Of a DNA stretch of 64,000 bases, positions 16,703-26,602 are shown in pieces (the first letter of the stretch is position 1; each line of letters begins with the position of its first letter). This stretch comes from Rhizobium sp. NFR07 (GTDB lineage: Bacteria > Pseudomonadota > Alphaproteobacteria > Rhizobiales > Rhizobiaceae), in contig NZ_FOKM01000002.1 in assembly GCF_900111905.1 (NCBI RefSeq), positions 496,001-560,000 on the forward strand, in the 5' to 3' direction. A program made the position numbers and the translations under genes. The notes under the pieces were generated by a model. It had not been told where the DNA came from, did not search any database, and saw nothing but the letters and a program-made list of their open reading frames with translations.

Positions 16703-18484
16703 ATGCGTACCATCGCCGATCTGCAGGATCTCATCGCAAAGGCATTCGCGCAGCCTGCCTTGAAAGAGCCGGCAGAGCTGTTGCGCGAAACCGTGGTCGC
16801 GCCACCGCAAGTCGCTGATCTCGCTGATTACAAAGGCTCCAGCCCGCTTCGCAACCTGATCCTCGGGCTGAAGCGCTGGCCCCGTTCGTCGCTAAAGGAT
16901 CGGCTTGTCGCATCGGAGGCGGCCAGTGCTGCCAAGTCGCGGCGCATCGCCACGGTCGTGCACGAAGTCCGCACGCCGCTAAACGGCATTCTCGGAATGA
17001 CGCATCTGCTCAGCCAGACGAAGCTGACGGCAGAACAGCAGAATTACCTGAGCGGCATCCGCCAGTCGGGCCACATGCTGGCGCAGCTGGTCGACGATAT
17101 CCTCGATCTCTCGACTATGGAGGCTGGACGCTTCCGCCTGAACACCCGTGCCGAAAACCTGCGCCAATTGCTGGAAAGCGTCGTCGAGATGCTCTCTCCC
17201 CGCGCCCATGAGAAGCGTATCGAGATTGCCGCAACCTTTGCCGCCGATCTTCCCGAACTTCTCGATTTCGACCCCGCCCGCCTGCGCCAGGTCCTGTTCA
17301 ACGTCATCGGCAACGCGGTCAAGTTCACCGCCGAGGGCGGCGTCCTCGTCAAGGGTTCCATCATCGACGGCAATGTCGAGATCGCCGTCATCGATACCGG
17401 CCCGGGAATGACGGTAGAGGATCAGGCCCGCATTTTCGGTGAGTTCGAACAGTTTGGATCGCCCGACAGCCGTAGCGGCGGTACGGGCCTGGGCCTAAGT
17501 ATCACTTCGCGCATCCTTGCCGAATTCGGCGGTTCGCTATCGGTCAGGAGCCGTGTCGGCGAGGGCAGTGTCTTCACCATCCGCTTCCCGGTGCAGCTCG
17601 CAGAGGACGCCCCCGCAGGCGAAACCGATCGCAGCGCCCTGCTGTCGCGTTCACGCGTCATACTTCTTGCCCCGCAAGGCCCGGCAGCTCAGGCGACCGT
17701 CGCGACCATCGAGGCTCTGGGCGGTCGATGCAGACACCTCGCCACTTCCGAGGAACTGCATCTGCTGATCGACAGGTCGACGGCCGGCCCGATGCCTTTC
17801 ACCGACCTGATCGTCGACCATCGCCTCGCTGCAAGCTATGCCTGCGAACCGCTGCACAAGCCGCTTCACCGCATTCTTCTCGTCAATCCCGAGGAAAGGG
17901 CGTCCCAGCCGCAGGAACTGTTCGATGCATGGCTGATCCGTCCGCTGAGGGAGAAGTCGCTGGTCGATGTCCTGAGCGGCCGTCTGCGGGGCTTTGCCGA
18001 TGCTGCAGCGCAGGCAAAGGCCGGTGGCGGTCGCGCGCATGGCATGCCCGAACAGGCAGGGGGCAATCCGGACAAGGCCACGCTCGATATCGTGCTCGCG
18101 GAAGACGATCCGATCAGCGCCACGCTGGTCCGTGCCATGCTGCAGCGGGATGGCCACCGCGTGCGCTGGGTGGCCGATGTTCCGGGCTTCAGCGATGCGC
18201 TGGACGAGGCTGACGCCCATCCGGACTTGATCATCACCGACATGAACATGCCGGGCGGCGATCCGCTGGACGTGCTTGCCGCATTGCGCTTGCGGGAGAC
18301 CGGCTCCGATACGCCATCCTTGCCCGTCATCGTGCTGACGGGCGACAGTCGCGAAGAAGCGACACGCCTCGCCTTGCAGGCCGGAGTGCGGAAAATCCTG
18401 CAGAAGCCGGTCAACCCGGGAATGCTATCGGAGGAAATCCGCGCCGTGGTCCTGGATCGCAACATGCAGCGTCAGGCCCGTTGA
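16703..18484 (+). CDS. Hybrid sensor histidine kinase with pseudo-receiver and receiver
   Basis: The 593-residue protein has no signal peptide or membrane segment. After about 75 residues without a recognisable sensor domain comes the dimerisation/phosphoacceptor domain with His87 (VVHEVRTPLNGILGM), then the ATPase domain with N-box N204, DTGPGM and GGTGLGLSI. Residues about 316-425 look like a degenerate receiver (RVILLAPQG, DLIVDHR, LIRPLREKSLVDVL). A full receiver follows at 462-580 with Asp513 and Lys568. It is probably a cytosolic kinase; signal and partner are unknown. A GGAAAG...CTTTCC hairpin (16679-16700) sits right before the start. Confidence 0.9.
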   Translation: MRTIADLQDLIAKAFAQPALKEPAELLRETVVAPPQVADLADYKGSSPLRNLILGLKRWPRSSLKDRLVASEAASAAKSRRIATVVHEVRTPLNGILGMTHLLSQTKLTAEQQNYLSGIRQSGHMLAQLVDDILDLSTMEAGRFRLNTRAENLRQLLESVVEMLSPRAHEKRIEIAATFAADLPELLDFDPARLRQVLFNVIGNAVKFTAEGGVLVKGSIIDGNVEIAVIDTGPGMTVEDQARIFGEFEQFGSPDSRSGGTGLGLSITSRILAEFGGSLSVRSRVGEGSVFTIRFPVQLAEDAPAGETDRSALLSRSRVILLAPQGPAAQATVATIEALGGRCRHLATSEELHLLIDRSTAGPMPFTDLIVDHRLAASYACEPLHKPLHRILLVNPEERASQPQELFDAWLIRPLREKSLVDVLSGRLRGFADAAAQAKAGGGRAHGMPEQAGGNPDKATLDIVLAEDDPISATLVRAMLQRDGHRVRWVADVPGFSDALDEADAHPDLIITDMNMPGGDPLDVLAALRLRETGSDTPSLPVIVLTGDSREEATRLALQAGVRKILQKPVNPGMLSEEIRAVVLDRNMQRQAR

Positions 18485-18582
18485 CGGTTCGGGAACACGC
18501 TCCTATTGTGACAGTCGGCGTCACGTTGCTGTCGTAGAAACGTGATTATTGGCGGTGATCCAACCGGGACGGGCGAATCACC

Positions 18583-19455
18583 ATGGCAATCGAACTCCTG
18601 AACCGCGAATTGACACTCGAATCTCCTTCGAATGCGGCGCCCTCCACAACCAGTGGCGACGTATTTGGCCGCATCGGCTCGCTTGAGACACGGCTCGCGC
18701 GCAACGCACGCGAGATCGTTGCTGCGCAGGCTGTGCGCTTTCGCGTGTTCGTCGAGGAGATGGGCGCGAAGCTGCCCCAGGAAGCCATGCGCCTGAAGCG
18801 CGATTTCGACAGCTATGATTCCATCTGCGATCACCTGCTTGTCGTCGATAACGCAATCGAAGGCGAGATCGAGGAGCAGATCGTCGGCACCTATCGCCTG
18901 CTGCGACAGGAAGTCGCGATGGCCAATGGCGGTTTCTATTCGGCCTCGGAATTCGACATCAAGCCGCTTCTCGAGCGCCATCCCGACAAGCAGTTCATGG
19001 AGCTTGGCCGCTCCTGCGTGCTGCCTGACTATCGCACCAAGCGGACTGTCGAGCTGCTCTGGCAGGGCAACTGGCTCTATTCCGTCAAGCACGGCATGAA
19101 CGCCATGTTCGGCTGCGCTTCCTTCCCCGGCGTCCGACCCGAGGAGCATGCGCTTGCCCTGTCCTTCCTGCATCACAATTCACTGGTCAAGGAAGATTGG
19201 ATGGTTTCGGCCCGGCCGGAGCTCTACCGCAAGATGGACCTGATGCCGTCCGAGGGCATCAACGCGCGCCAGGCCCTGTCGGCCATGCCGCCGCTGGTCA
19301 AGGGTTACCTGCGCCTCGGCGCAATGATCGGCGACGGCGCCGTCGTCGATCAGGCCTTCAACACGACCGATGTCCTGATCGTCCTACCGATCTCCTCGAT
19401 CGCCGGCCGCTACATCAACCATTTCGGTACGGATTTCGACCGCTTTTCGAACTAG
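18583..19455 (+). CDS. olsB: L-ornithine N-acyltransferase OlsB
   Basis: OlsB transfers a 3-hydroxyacyl group from acyl carrier protein to the alpha-amino group of ornithine, making lyso-ornithine lipid, a phosphorus-free membrane lipid. The 290-residue product has the GNAT-related acyltransferase layout of this family: QAVRFRVFVEEMGAK, a VGTYRLLRQEVA strand and the ELGRSCVLPDYR core. Its place beside malic enzyme and mutS matches olsB of Sinorhizobium meliloti. The second enzyme, OlsA, is encoded at 39,999. The gene end overlaps the convergent broken toxin gene by 4 bases. Confidence 0.9.
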   Translation: MAIELLNRELTLESPSNAAPSTTSGDVFGRIGSLETRLARNAREIVAAQAVRFRVFVEEMGAKLPQEAMRLKRDFDSYDSICDHLLVVDNAIEGEIEEQIVGTYRLLRQEVAMANGGFYSASEFDIKPLLERHPDKQFMELGRSCVLPDYRTKRTVELLWQGNWLYSVKHGMNAMFGCASFPGVRPEEHALALSFLHHNSLVKEDWMVSARPELYRKMDLMPSEGINARQALSAMPPLVKGYLRLGAMIGDGAVVDQAFNTTDVLIVLPISSIAGRYINHFGTDFDRFSN

Positions 19456-19841
19456 CGCACAAGCCTGATCGGGCCGTCGTACTGGGCCACAGTCTCGTCT
19501 GCGGTGAGAAGCAGTATGCCTTCACTCGTCGCTTGAGCAATGAGAATGCGGTCGAATGGATCTTTGTGAAGTGGTGGCAGCGCCTCCAGCGCAAAGGCGT
19601 GGGAGCTTGTTACCGGCAGTTCCTGAAAATCGTTGTCCAGCAGCGCACGACGTAGCACCCGTGGGTGGACAGGAATGTCGTTCTTTCCGAGCGCGTGTTT
19701 GACCGATAATTCTCATTTGCTGGCCGAACTGAAGAAAAGTTCGTTGCCGCTATCCTCGATGAATGGTCGAGCTTGGGCCTGCAGTTTTGCTGTCATCGCA
19801 GCGAGCCAGACCAGGAGATGAAAATCAAGCAGGAGTTTCAT
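19452..19841 (-). pseudogene. PIN-domain (VapC-like) toxin with in-frame premature stop
   Basis: Reading from the ATG at 19839-19841 gives a 129-residue PIN-domain protein interrupted once, at codon 43 (TGA, bases 19713-19715). The frame is the same before and after. The stop falls exactly where the family has Trp in its (S/A)SxWE motif: SSASK-stop-ELSVKHALGK. A single G-to-A change from TGG would explain it. The catalytic acidic residues are otherwise intact: D6 (LLLDFHLLVW), the Glu after the stop, and Asp residues in KDPFDRILIAQA and LLTADET. The start overlaps the antitoxin stop by 4 bases. Either a silenced toxin or a sequencing error. Confidence 0.85.
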
Positions 19842-20095
19842 TTCTCCTCGCCATAGAACATCTCTTCGATCTCCTTGGCGAACATCGTGTCGAAGTCGTC
19901 CGGCACGGAAAATTGCCCTTCGAGAAAGCCAATACGGCGCTTCTTTTTCGGTTCTTCCGCCTGCACCTCTTCCAGCGGCACCACCTTCACCATCGGCTTG
20001 CCGGCCTTGGCGATGACGAAGCCTTCACCATTGGCCGCCTCTTCGACAAGGCGCGACAGGTGTGTCTTCGCTTCGTGGATGTTGACGGTTTTCAT
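19838..20095 (-). CDS. Phd/YefM-family antitoxin
   Basis: The 85-residue protein has the classic N-terminal DNA-binding fold of Phd/YefM antitoxins: MKTVNIHEAKTHLSRLVEEA, then GEGFVIAKAGKPMVKVVPL. Its acidic, charged C-terminus (DDFDTMFAKEIEEMFYGEE) would wrap and inhibit the toxin. It is complete, while the overlapping downstream toxin gene has a premature stop. A near-perfect palindrome immediately upstream is the likely autoregulatory operator. The module sits between olsB and the malic enzyme gene, which are neighbours in S. meliloti as I recall, suggesting insertion. Confidence 0.92.
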   Translation of the reverse strand: MKTVNIHEAKTHLSRLVEEAANGEGFVIAKAGKPMVKVVPLEEVQAEEPKKKRRIGFLEGQFSVPDDFDTMFAKEIEEMFYGEEK

Positions 20096-20099
20096 GGCA

Positions 20100-20146
20100 A
20101 ATCCTCAAGTGGACTTAGTTCACTGAACTTAGTCCACTTGAGGATT
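20100..20146 (-). promoter_or_regulatory. Long palindrome over antitoxin promoter and ribosome-binding region
   Basis: Two 21-base arms (20100-20120 and 20126-20146) are inverted copies with one mismatch, separated by 5 bases. The arm next to the gene contains GAGG, the only good ribosome-binding sequence for the antitoxin, 9 bases before its ATG. On the minus strand TTGAAT (just beyond the far arm) and TAAGTT inside the palindrome are 17 bases apart, a possible promoter. It fits binding by the antitoxin dimer, and the hairpin could also end transcription from the malic enzyme gene. Confidence 0.7.
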
Positions 20147-20160
20147 GCATTCAAACAGCC

Positions 20161-22452
20161 TTACGATCCGGCATTGTAGGCGGCGATCGCTGCCATGTTA
20201 ACGATTTCGGAATCCTTGGCACCCATCTGGGTGATCTGCACCGACTTGTCGAGACCGACGAGAAGCGGGCCGATCACGGTCGATGCGCCGATTTCCTGCA
20301 GCATGCGGGTGGCGATCGAGGCCGAATGGATCGCCGGCATGACAAGCACGTTGGCGGTGCCCGAAAGGCGGCAGAACGGATACTGCTCCATGCGGCTCGG
20401 GTTGAGCGCCACGTCGGCCGCCATCTCCCCGTCATACTCGAAATCGACCCGGCGGCCGTCGAGGATCTTCACGGCTTCGCGAACCCGTTCCGAACGCTCG
20501 CCGACCGGCTGGCCGAAGGTGGAATAGGCAAGCATGGCAACGCGCGGCTCATAGCCCATGCGGCGGGCGACACGGGCGGCCTCCGTCGCGATGTCGGCCA
20601 GGTCCTGGGCATTCGGCATGTCGTGGACGGCGGTGTCGGCGACGAAGATCGTCCGGCCGCGGGCGACCACGATCGAAACGCCGATGACGCGATGCCCCGG
20701 TTTGGCGTCGATGCAGCGGCGGACGTCGGAGAGCGCGGTGGCATAGTTGCGGGTCGTGCCCGTCACCATCGCGTCCGCGTCACCCGTCGCCACCATGGTC
20801 GCGGCAAAGTGGTTGCGGTCGTTGTGGATCAGGCGCTGCACGTCGCGCAGCAGGAGACCCTGGCGCTGCAGGCGGCCGTAGAGATGATCGACATAAGCGT
20901 CGACGCGGTTGGAGATGCGGGCGTTGACGACCTCGATGCCGGGACGGTCGAGATCGATCCCGGCCTTCTCGGCAGTAGCGCGGATCACGTCGTCGCGGCC
21001 GAGCAGGATCGCCGTGCCGAGACCCTGGTTGCAGAAGGAGATCGCGGCGCGCATGACCTGCTCTTCTTCGGCTTCCGCAAACACGACCCGCTTCGGGAAG
21101 CGGCGGACGCGCTCGTAGATGCCTTGCGTTGTTGCGGCGATCGGGTCACGACGCGCGGAAAGCTCGTGGCCATAGGCGGCAAGGTCGGTGATGTCGCGAC
21201 GCGCGACGCCGCTTTCCATCGCGGCCTTGGCAACCGCGACCGGAATGGCCGAGATCAGCCGCGGATCGAACGGAACCGGGATGATGTATTGCGCGCCGAA
21301 GCGCGGGCGGTTGCCCTGGTAGGCGGCGGCGACGTCGTCCGGCACGTCTTCGCGGGCGAGATCGGCCAGCGCCTGGGCGGCGGCGATCTTCATCGCGTCG
21401 TTGATCTGCCGGGCCCGCACGTCCAGCGCACCGCGGAAGATGTAGGGGAAGCCGAGCACGTTGTTGACCTGGTTCGGATAGTCCGAACGGCCGGTCGCCA
21501 TGATCGCGTCGTCACGGATGCGGGCGACTTCCTCCGGCGTGATTTCCGGATCCGGGTTCGCCATGGCGAAGATGATCGGCTTGTCGGCCATGGATCGTAT
21601 CATGTCTTCGGTGAAGGCACCCTTCTGGGACAGGCCGAACACCACGTCCGCACCCTTCATCGCTTCTTCCAGCGTGCGGCTGTCGGTCTTCACCGCATGC
21701 GCGCTCTTCCACTGATTCATGCCCTCGGTGCGGCCTTGATAGATGACGCCCTTGGTGTCGCAGAGAGTGATGTTGTCCGCCGCAAAGCCCATGGCCTTGA
21801 TGAGTTCGATACAGGCGATCGCCGCCGCACCGGCGCCGTTGCAGACGAGCTTGGTGGTCTTCAGGTCACGGCCGGTCAGTTCCAGCGCGTTGATGAGGCC
21901 CGCCGCCGCGATGATCGCCGTGCCGTGCTGGTCGTCATGGAAGACCGGGATGTCCATCAGCTCGCGCAGGCGGCTTTCGATGATGAAACATTCCGGAGCC
22001 TTGATGTCTTCGAGGTTGATCCCGCCGAAGGACGGCCCGAGATAGCGCACGCAATTGATGAACTCGTCGACATTCTCGGTATCGACTTCAAGGTCGATGG
22101 AATCGACATCGGCGAAGCGCTTGAAGAGAACCGACTTGCCCTCCATGACCGGCTTCGACGCCAATGCGCCGAGATTGCCGAGGCCGAGGATCGCCGTACC
22201 GTTGGAAATGACGGCCACCATGTTGCCGCGCGTCGTGTAATCGTAGGCCTTGGCCGGATCGGCAGCGATCGCCAGCACCGGCACGGCAACGCCCGGCGAA
22301 TAGGCGAGCGACAGGTCGCGCTGGGTCGCCATCGGCTTGGTCGGCGTGATCTCCAGCTTGCCGGGACGGCCGTCGGCGTGGAAATCGAGCGCTTCCTGTT
22401 CGGTGACCGAAGTGCGCGTGCGGCCAGTCTTGTCAGCAACCTTGTCGTTCAC
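20161..22452 (-). CDS. tme: NADP-dependent malic enzyme with phosphotransacetylase-like domain
   Basis: This enzyme decarboxylates malate to pyruvate with NADP. The 763-residue protein has an N-terminal malic-enzyme domain ([32 protein letters not shown], then the NAD(P) domain [11 protein letters not shown]) and a C-terminal phosphotransacetylase-like domain (from about residue 440) typical of MaeB-type enzymes. I choose the GTG at 22450-22452, preceded by GGAGAGG, giving a length close to the S. meliloti NADP enzyme; an upstream ATG at 22551 lacks such a site. NADP rather than NAD preference is inferred from gene position next to olsB and mutS. Confidence 0.88.
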   Translation of the reverse strand: MNDKVADKTGRTRTSVTEQEALDFHADGRPGKLEITPTKPMATQRDLSLAYSPGVAVPVLAIAADPAKAYDYTTRGNMVAVISNGTAILGLGNLGALASKPVMEGKSVLFKRFADVDSIDLEVDTENVDEFINCVRYLGPSFGGINLEDIKAPECFIIESRLRELMDIPVFHDDQHGTAIIAAAGLINALELTGRDLKTTKLVCNGAGAAAIACIELIKAMGFAADNITLCDTKGVIYQGRTEGMNQWKSAHAVKTDSRTLEEAMKGADVVFGLSQKGAFTEDMIRSMADKPIIFAMANPDPEITPEEVARIRDDAIMATGRSDYPNQVNNVLGFPYIFRGALDVRARQINDAMKIAAAQALADLAREDVPDDVAAAYQGNRPRFGAQYIIPVPFDPRLISAIPVAVAKAAMESGVARRDITDLAAYGHELSARRDPIAATTQGIYERVRRFPKRVVFAEAEEEQVMRAAISFCNQGLGTAILLGRDDVIRATAEKAGIDLDRPGIEVVNARISNRVDAYVDHLYGRLQRQGLLLRDVQRLIHNDRNHFAATMVATGDADAMVTGTTRNYATALSDVRRCIDAKPGHRVIGVSIVVARGRTIFVADTAVHDMPNAQDLADIATEAARVARRMGYEPRVAMLAYSTFGQPVGERSERVREAVKILDGRRVDFEYDGEMAADVALNPSRMEQYPFCRLSGTANVLVMPAIHSASIATRMLQEIGASTVIGPLLVGLDKSVQITQMGAKDSEIVNMAAIAAYNAGS

Positions 22453-22572
22453 GGGCGATGTCCTCTCCAGCTTCTTGTGGGCAGCCTTCTGCGAGGCCGC
22501 TGCGGATGTTGTGTTCAAAGGGTCATCACCGATAGTGTCGCCACTTTCCATGCGCAACAAAAAATCGGTTCC

Positions 22573-25305
22573 GTGACCCAGTTTGAAAGATTCTCCATCC
22601 AAGCCCTGACAACCGACCAGCTGGCCTCGGAAGAGAGCCGCGCGTCGGCCACGCCGATGATGGAACAGTTCATCGAGATCAAGGCAAACAACCCTGGATC
22701 GATCCTGTTTTATCGCATGGGCGATTTTTACGAGCTGTTCTTTCAGGATGCGATCGAGGCGTCGCGCGCCCTCGACATCACGCTGACGCGGCGCGGCCAG
22801 CACATGGGCCAGGATATCCCGATGTGCGGCGTGCCCGTTCATGCGGCCGACGACTATCTGCAGAAACTGATCGCGCTGGGCTTCCGCGTCGCGGTCTGCG
22901 AGCAGGTGGAAGACCCTGCGGAGGCGAAGAAACGCGGCGGGAAGTCGGTGGTGAAGCGCGATGTCGTGCGCCTCGTCACGCCGGGCACGATCACCGAGGA
23001 AAAGCTTCTCGTCGCCTCGGAATCGAACTATCTGATGACGCTCGCCCGCATCAAGGGCGCCGCCGAACCGCTGATGGCGCTCGCCTGGATCGACATCTCC
23101 ACCGGCGTCTTCCGGGTGGCCGAGACCGAACAGTCGCGTCTGCTTGCCGACATCCTGCGCATAGAGCCGCGCGAACTGATCATGCCGGACACGCTCTTCC
23201 ATGATGCCGAGCTGAAGCCGGTCTTCGACGTGCTGGGCCGCGTCGCTGTGCCGCAGCCTTCCGTCCTGTTCGACAGTGCCACATCCGAGGGCCGCATCGC
23301 CCGTTATTTCGGCGTCGGCACGCTGGATGGCTTCGGCACATTCTCTCGCGCCGAGCTGGCGGCGGCATCGGCCGCCATTTCCTATGTCGAAAAGACGCAG
23401 ATCGCCGAACGCCCGCCGCTCGGCCGGCCGGAGCGCGAAAGCGGCGCCTCCACCCTGTTCATCGACCCCGCGACCCGTGGCAATCTGGAACTGACCAAGA
23501 CACTTTCCGGCGAGCGCGAAGGCACGCTCTTGAAGGCGATCGACCGCACCGTCACCGGCGGCGGCGCCCGCCTGCTCGCCGAACGGCTGATGTCGCCCTT
23601 GACCGATCCAGACCGCATCAACGGCCGGCTGGATTCCATCTCCTTCCTGCTCGACGAGCCGTCGCTCTGCTCGGATCTCCGCTCCTCGCTGAAGCATGTA
23701 CCGGACATGCCGCGCGCGCTCTCGCGCCTTGCGCTCGACCGCGGCGGCCCGCGCGATCTCGGTGCCATCCTCGCAGGTCTCGAAGCCGCCCGTGGTGTCG
23801 TCAGTTTCCTTGAGCGCTCCATGCTGCCGGACGAGCTGTCCGCAGCGCTGACAGACCTCAAGGCTCTGCCTGTCACGGTCGAATCCCTGCTCGGCAACAT
23901 GCTGGCCGAGGACCTGCCACTGCTGAAGCGCGACGGCGGCTTCCTTGCCGATGGCGCCCATGCCGAACTCGACGAAGTCCGCGCGCTGCGCGATCAGTCC
24001 CGCAAGGTCATCGCCGGCCTGCAGCTGCAATATGCCGAAGAGACCGGCATCAAGTCGCTGAAGATCAAGCACAACAACGTGCTGGGCTACTTCATCGAGG
24101 TGACAGCCGGCAATGCTGGGCCGATGACCGATACGCCGGAAGCCAAAGCCCGCTTCATCCATCGCCAGACCATGGCGAATGCCATGCGCTTCACCACGAC
24201 CGAACTGGCCGATCTGGAAAGCCGCATTGCCAATGCCGCCGACAAGGCGCTGACCATCGAGCTCGCGGCCTTCGATAAAATGGTTCAGGCAGTGACGGAG
24301 GAAGGCGAGGCGATCAAGGCCGGCGCCCGCGCACTGTCGGTGGTCGATGTTGCGGCTGGCCTCGCCATGCTGTCGGAAGAGTGGGACTACCGCCGCCCGA
24401 CGGTCGATGCGTCGCGCATGTTCGCCATCGAGGGCGGCCGCCATCCGGTGGTCGAACAGGCGCTGCGCCGCCAGTCGTCCGGCCCCTTCATCGCCAATGA
24501 ATGCGACCTGTCACCGAAAGATGGCGGCGAATTCGGCGCGCTCTGGCTGCTCACCGGCCCGAACATGGGTGGTAAGTCGACCTTCCTGCGCCAGAACGCG
24601 CTGATCGCGATCCTCGCCCAGATGGGCTCCTTCGTGCCGGCGGCCTCGGCCCATATCGGCATCGTCGACCGGCTGTTTTCCCGCGTCGGCGCGTCGGACG
24701 ATCTCGCCCGTGGCCGCTCCACCTTCATGGTGGAAATGGTCGAGACGGCGGCGATCCTCAACCAGGCGACCGACCGCTCGCTGGTCATCCTCGACGAGAT
24801 CGGACGCGGCACCGCCACCTTCGACGGCCTCTCCATCGCCTGGGCGGCGGTCGAGCACCTGCACGAAGGCAATCGCTGCCGCGGCCTGTTCGCCACCCAT
24901 TTCCACGAACTCACCGTGCTGTCGGAGAAGCTGAACCGGCTTTCCAACGCCACGATGAAGGTGAAGGAATGGGACGGCGAGGTAATCTTCCTGCACGAGG
25001 TCGGCCCCGGTGCCGCCGATCGCTCCTACGGCATCCAGGTCGCCCGTCTCGCCGGACTGCCGGACTCGGTCGTCGCCCGCGCCCGCGACGTGCTGACCAA
25101 GCTGGAGGATTCCGACCGCAAGAACCCGGCAAGCCAGTTGATCGACGACCTGCCGCTCTTCCAGGTCGCCGTGCGCAAGGAAGACGTCAAGCGCGGCCCC
25201 TCCAAGGTCGAGGAGGCCTTGAAGGCCATCAACCCGGACGACATGAGCCCGCGCGAGGCGCTCGACGCGCTTTATGCGCTGAAGAAGCAGCTTGCGGCGA
25301 AATAA
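22573..25305 (+). CDS. mutS: DNA mismatch repair protein MutS
   Basis: MutS recognises mismatches and starts repair with MutL. The 910-residue product has the mismatch-binding domain with the key Phe in [14 protein letters not shown], connector and lever domains, and the ATPase with Walker [10 protein letters not shown] and the [16 protein letters not shown]alker B/signature region, then the helix-turn-helix C-terminus. The start is uncertain: no ATG lies in frame near the conserved [13 protein letters not shown] region, so I take GTG at 22573. It is divergent from the malic enzyme gene. Confidence 0.95.
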   Translation: MTQFERFSIQALTTDQLASEESRASATPMMEQFIEIKANNPGSILFYRMGDFYELFFQDAIEASRALDITLTRRGQHMGQDIPMCGVPVHAADDYLQKLIALGFRVAVCEQVEDPAEAKKRGGKSVVKRDVVRLVTPGTITEEKLLVASESNYLMTLARIKGAAEPLMALAWIDISTGVFRVAETEQSRLLADILRIEPRELIMPDTLFHDAELKPVFDVLGRVAVPQPSVLFDSATSEGRIARYFGVGTLDGFGTFSRAELAAASAAISYVEKTQIAERPPLGRPERESGASTLFIDPATRGNLELTKTLSGEREGTLLKAIDRTVTGGGARLLAERLMSPLTDPDRINGRLDSISFLLDEPSLCSDLRSSLKHVPDMPRALSRLALDRGGPRDLGAILAGLEAARGVVSFLERSMLPDELSAALTDLKALPVTVESLLGNMLAEDLPLLKRDGGFLADGAHAELDEVRALRDQSRKVIAGLQLQYAEETGIKSLKIKHNNVLGYFIEVTAGNAGPMTDTPEAKARFIHRQTMANAMRFTTTELADLESRIANAADKALTIELAAFDKMVQAVTEEGEAIKAGARALSVVDVAAGLAMLSEEWDYRRPTVDASRMFAIEGGRHPVVEQALRRQSSGPFIANECDLSPKDGGEFGALWLLTGPNMGGKSTFLRQNALIAILAQMGSFVPAASAHIGIVDRLFSRVGASDDLARGRSTFMVEMVETAAILNQATDRSLVILDEIGRGTATFDGLSIAWAAVEHLHEGNRCRGLFATHFHELTVLSEKLNRLSNATMKVKEWDGEVIFLHEVGPGAADRSYGIQVARLAGLPDSVVARARDVLTKLEDSDRKNPASQLIDDLPLFQVAVRKEDVKRGPSKVEEALKAINPDDMSPREALDALYALKKQLAAK

Positions 25306-25329
25306 CGGATCGGGCGGCAGATCCGCATC

Positions 25330-26469
25330 TCATGGATTTGCCGCATCCGCCTTAACAGCCTGACTGAACGCGCCCACGGTCATGTCGATCATCTGCGCAT
25401 GAAGCTCACGCCGTGACCGCCCGCCGCCATCCATGCAGATCGGATCGCCGATCTTCTCCGCCTCGGCCATCTCGGCAGCCCCCGGTCTGCACTCCGCAAA
25501 CAGGCTGTAGTGGCTGGCGTCGTTGATCGTCGTGTAGCTCGAATTTGCAATGGCTTTGACCAGCCCCGACGCATCTGCCGTGGTTGGAATTTTCCCCTGA
25601 GCGCCGAGGTTGACGATAGAAACCGGGATCGAGACGTCCGCAAAGCTTTCGGCGTCGAACACATCCACCGGGGCGGGGTCTATGGCCATGGCGAAACGAA
25701 TGCGCCTGTCGCTGTTATCGCGACCGGCGGATTGCATATCCATAGCGTGAAGATCGACACCACTTTGCCTCACCCAGTCGCAAAGCGAGGCGTTGCGCAT
25801 ATCGGTATCGCAATAGCCAGCCAGAAGCCTTGGATCTATCCGAGCACCTGCAATAGCCAGCGCAGTGCCGCCGCCCATGGAAAGACCAAGGGTTCCGACC
25901 CGGCCAGTGTCGATGTGCCCGCTGAAAGTCGGATCTTTTTCAATCGCATCGAGCGTGTCGCTCAGATCGCCGGGCCGCAGCCAGATTTTCATCGTCTCAG
26001 CCGCCGATCTGTTCCGTCCGGAATTTCCGGGATGGGTCGGCGCGGCAACGACAAAGCCTTGGCTCGCCAGCGGTGTGGCGATCCAGCTCATGGCCTGCGG
26101 ATTTCCGGCGAGGCCGGCTCCGTGTGAGAGAAGAACGAGAGGAAATTTCCTCTCCGCTATCGAGGCGTCGCGCAGCGAAGCTGTACCCTCAAAGAATACG
26201 CTCTCGCCGAGCATGACCGGCTCTCCATCGGCTTGCGCCGGATACCAGACTGTTATCTCGATATCTCCGCCACGTTCCTTCGAGGTAGCCGAGATCTGGC
26301 GGACACCGACTTGGACTGAGGTTTCGGCAGCAGGATGCGTCACCTTGGCGGAGATTGTGTTCGGCCGCGTTGTGACTTCCAAGGGAAGGGCGGAGGTAGC
26401 CTGGACTAGCCCCATGGCCGCAAGTGCCAAGACGGGCGAGGCGAGGGGAATGAGCAAGGAAAATGGCAT
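25330..26469 (-). CDS. Secreted alpha/beta hydrolase (dienelactone-hydrolase/PAF-acetylhydrolase-like)
   Basis: The 379-residue precursor begins with a signal peptide (MPFSLLIPLASPVLALAAMG, cut near ATSA). The hydrolase core shows LVLLSHGAGLAGN (oxyanion strand), the nucleophile elbow GLSMGGG, and a late NDASHYSLF segment with the probable catalytic His. Such proteins are esterases or lipases of unknown substrate in the periplasm. The start is set at the signal peptide Met; a longer frame adds a charged tail. It converges with mutS and is divergent from a membrane AraC-type regulator, which may control it (inference). Confidence 0.8.
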   Translation of the reverse strand: MPFSLLIPLASPVLALAAMGLVQATSALPLEVTTRPNTISAKVTHPAAETSVQVGVRQISATSKERGGDIEITVWYPAQADGEPVMLGESVFFEGTASLRDASIAERKFPLVLLSHGAGLAGNPQAMSWIATPLASQGFVVAAPTHPGNSGRNRSAAETMKIWLRPGDLSDTLDAIEKDPTFSGHIDTGRVGTLGLSMGGGTALAIAGARIDPRLLAGYCDTDMRNASLCDWVRQSGVDLHAMDMQSAGRDNSDRRIRFAMAIDPAPVDVFDAESFADVSIPVSIVNLGAQGKIPTTADASGLVKAIANSSYTTINDASHYSLFAECRPGAAEMAEAEKIGDPICMDGGGRSRRELHAQMIDMTVGAFSQAVKADAANP

Positions 26470-26602
26470 GTCGGTCGGTCTCCAGCCGTGTTGAGAATGG
26501 AGCCGAAGAGAGCGCCAATCCGTCTGCCTTTCGACCTCGAACATGATATAGTCCGTCTAGAGACATGATTTAGGCCTTTTGCCGCATCTGGCGGGATCTC
26601 CA

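Noticed and set aside
22453..24444. Long open frame antisense to mutS, continuous with the malic enzyme frame
   Set aside because: The extension has no protein similarity and shadows mutS codons; long antisense frames are common in high-GC coding DNA. The same holds for the plus-strand frame running into mutS from within the malic enzyme gene.
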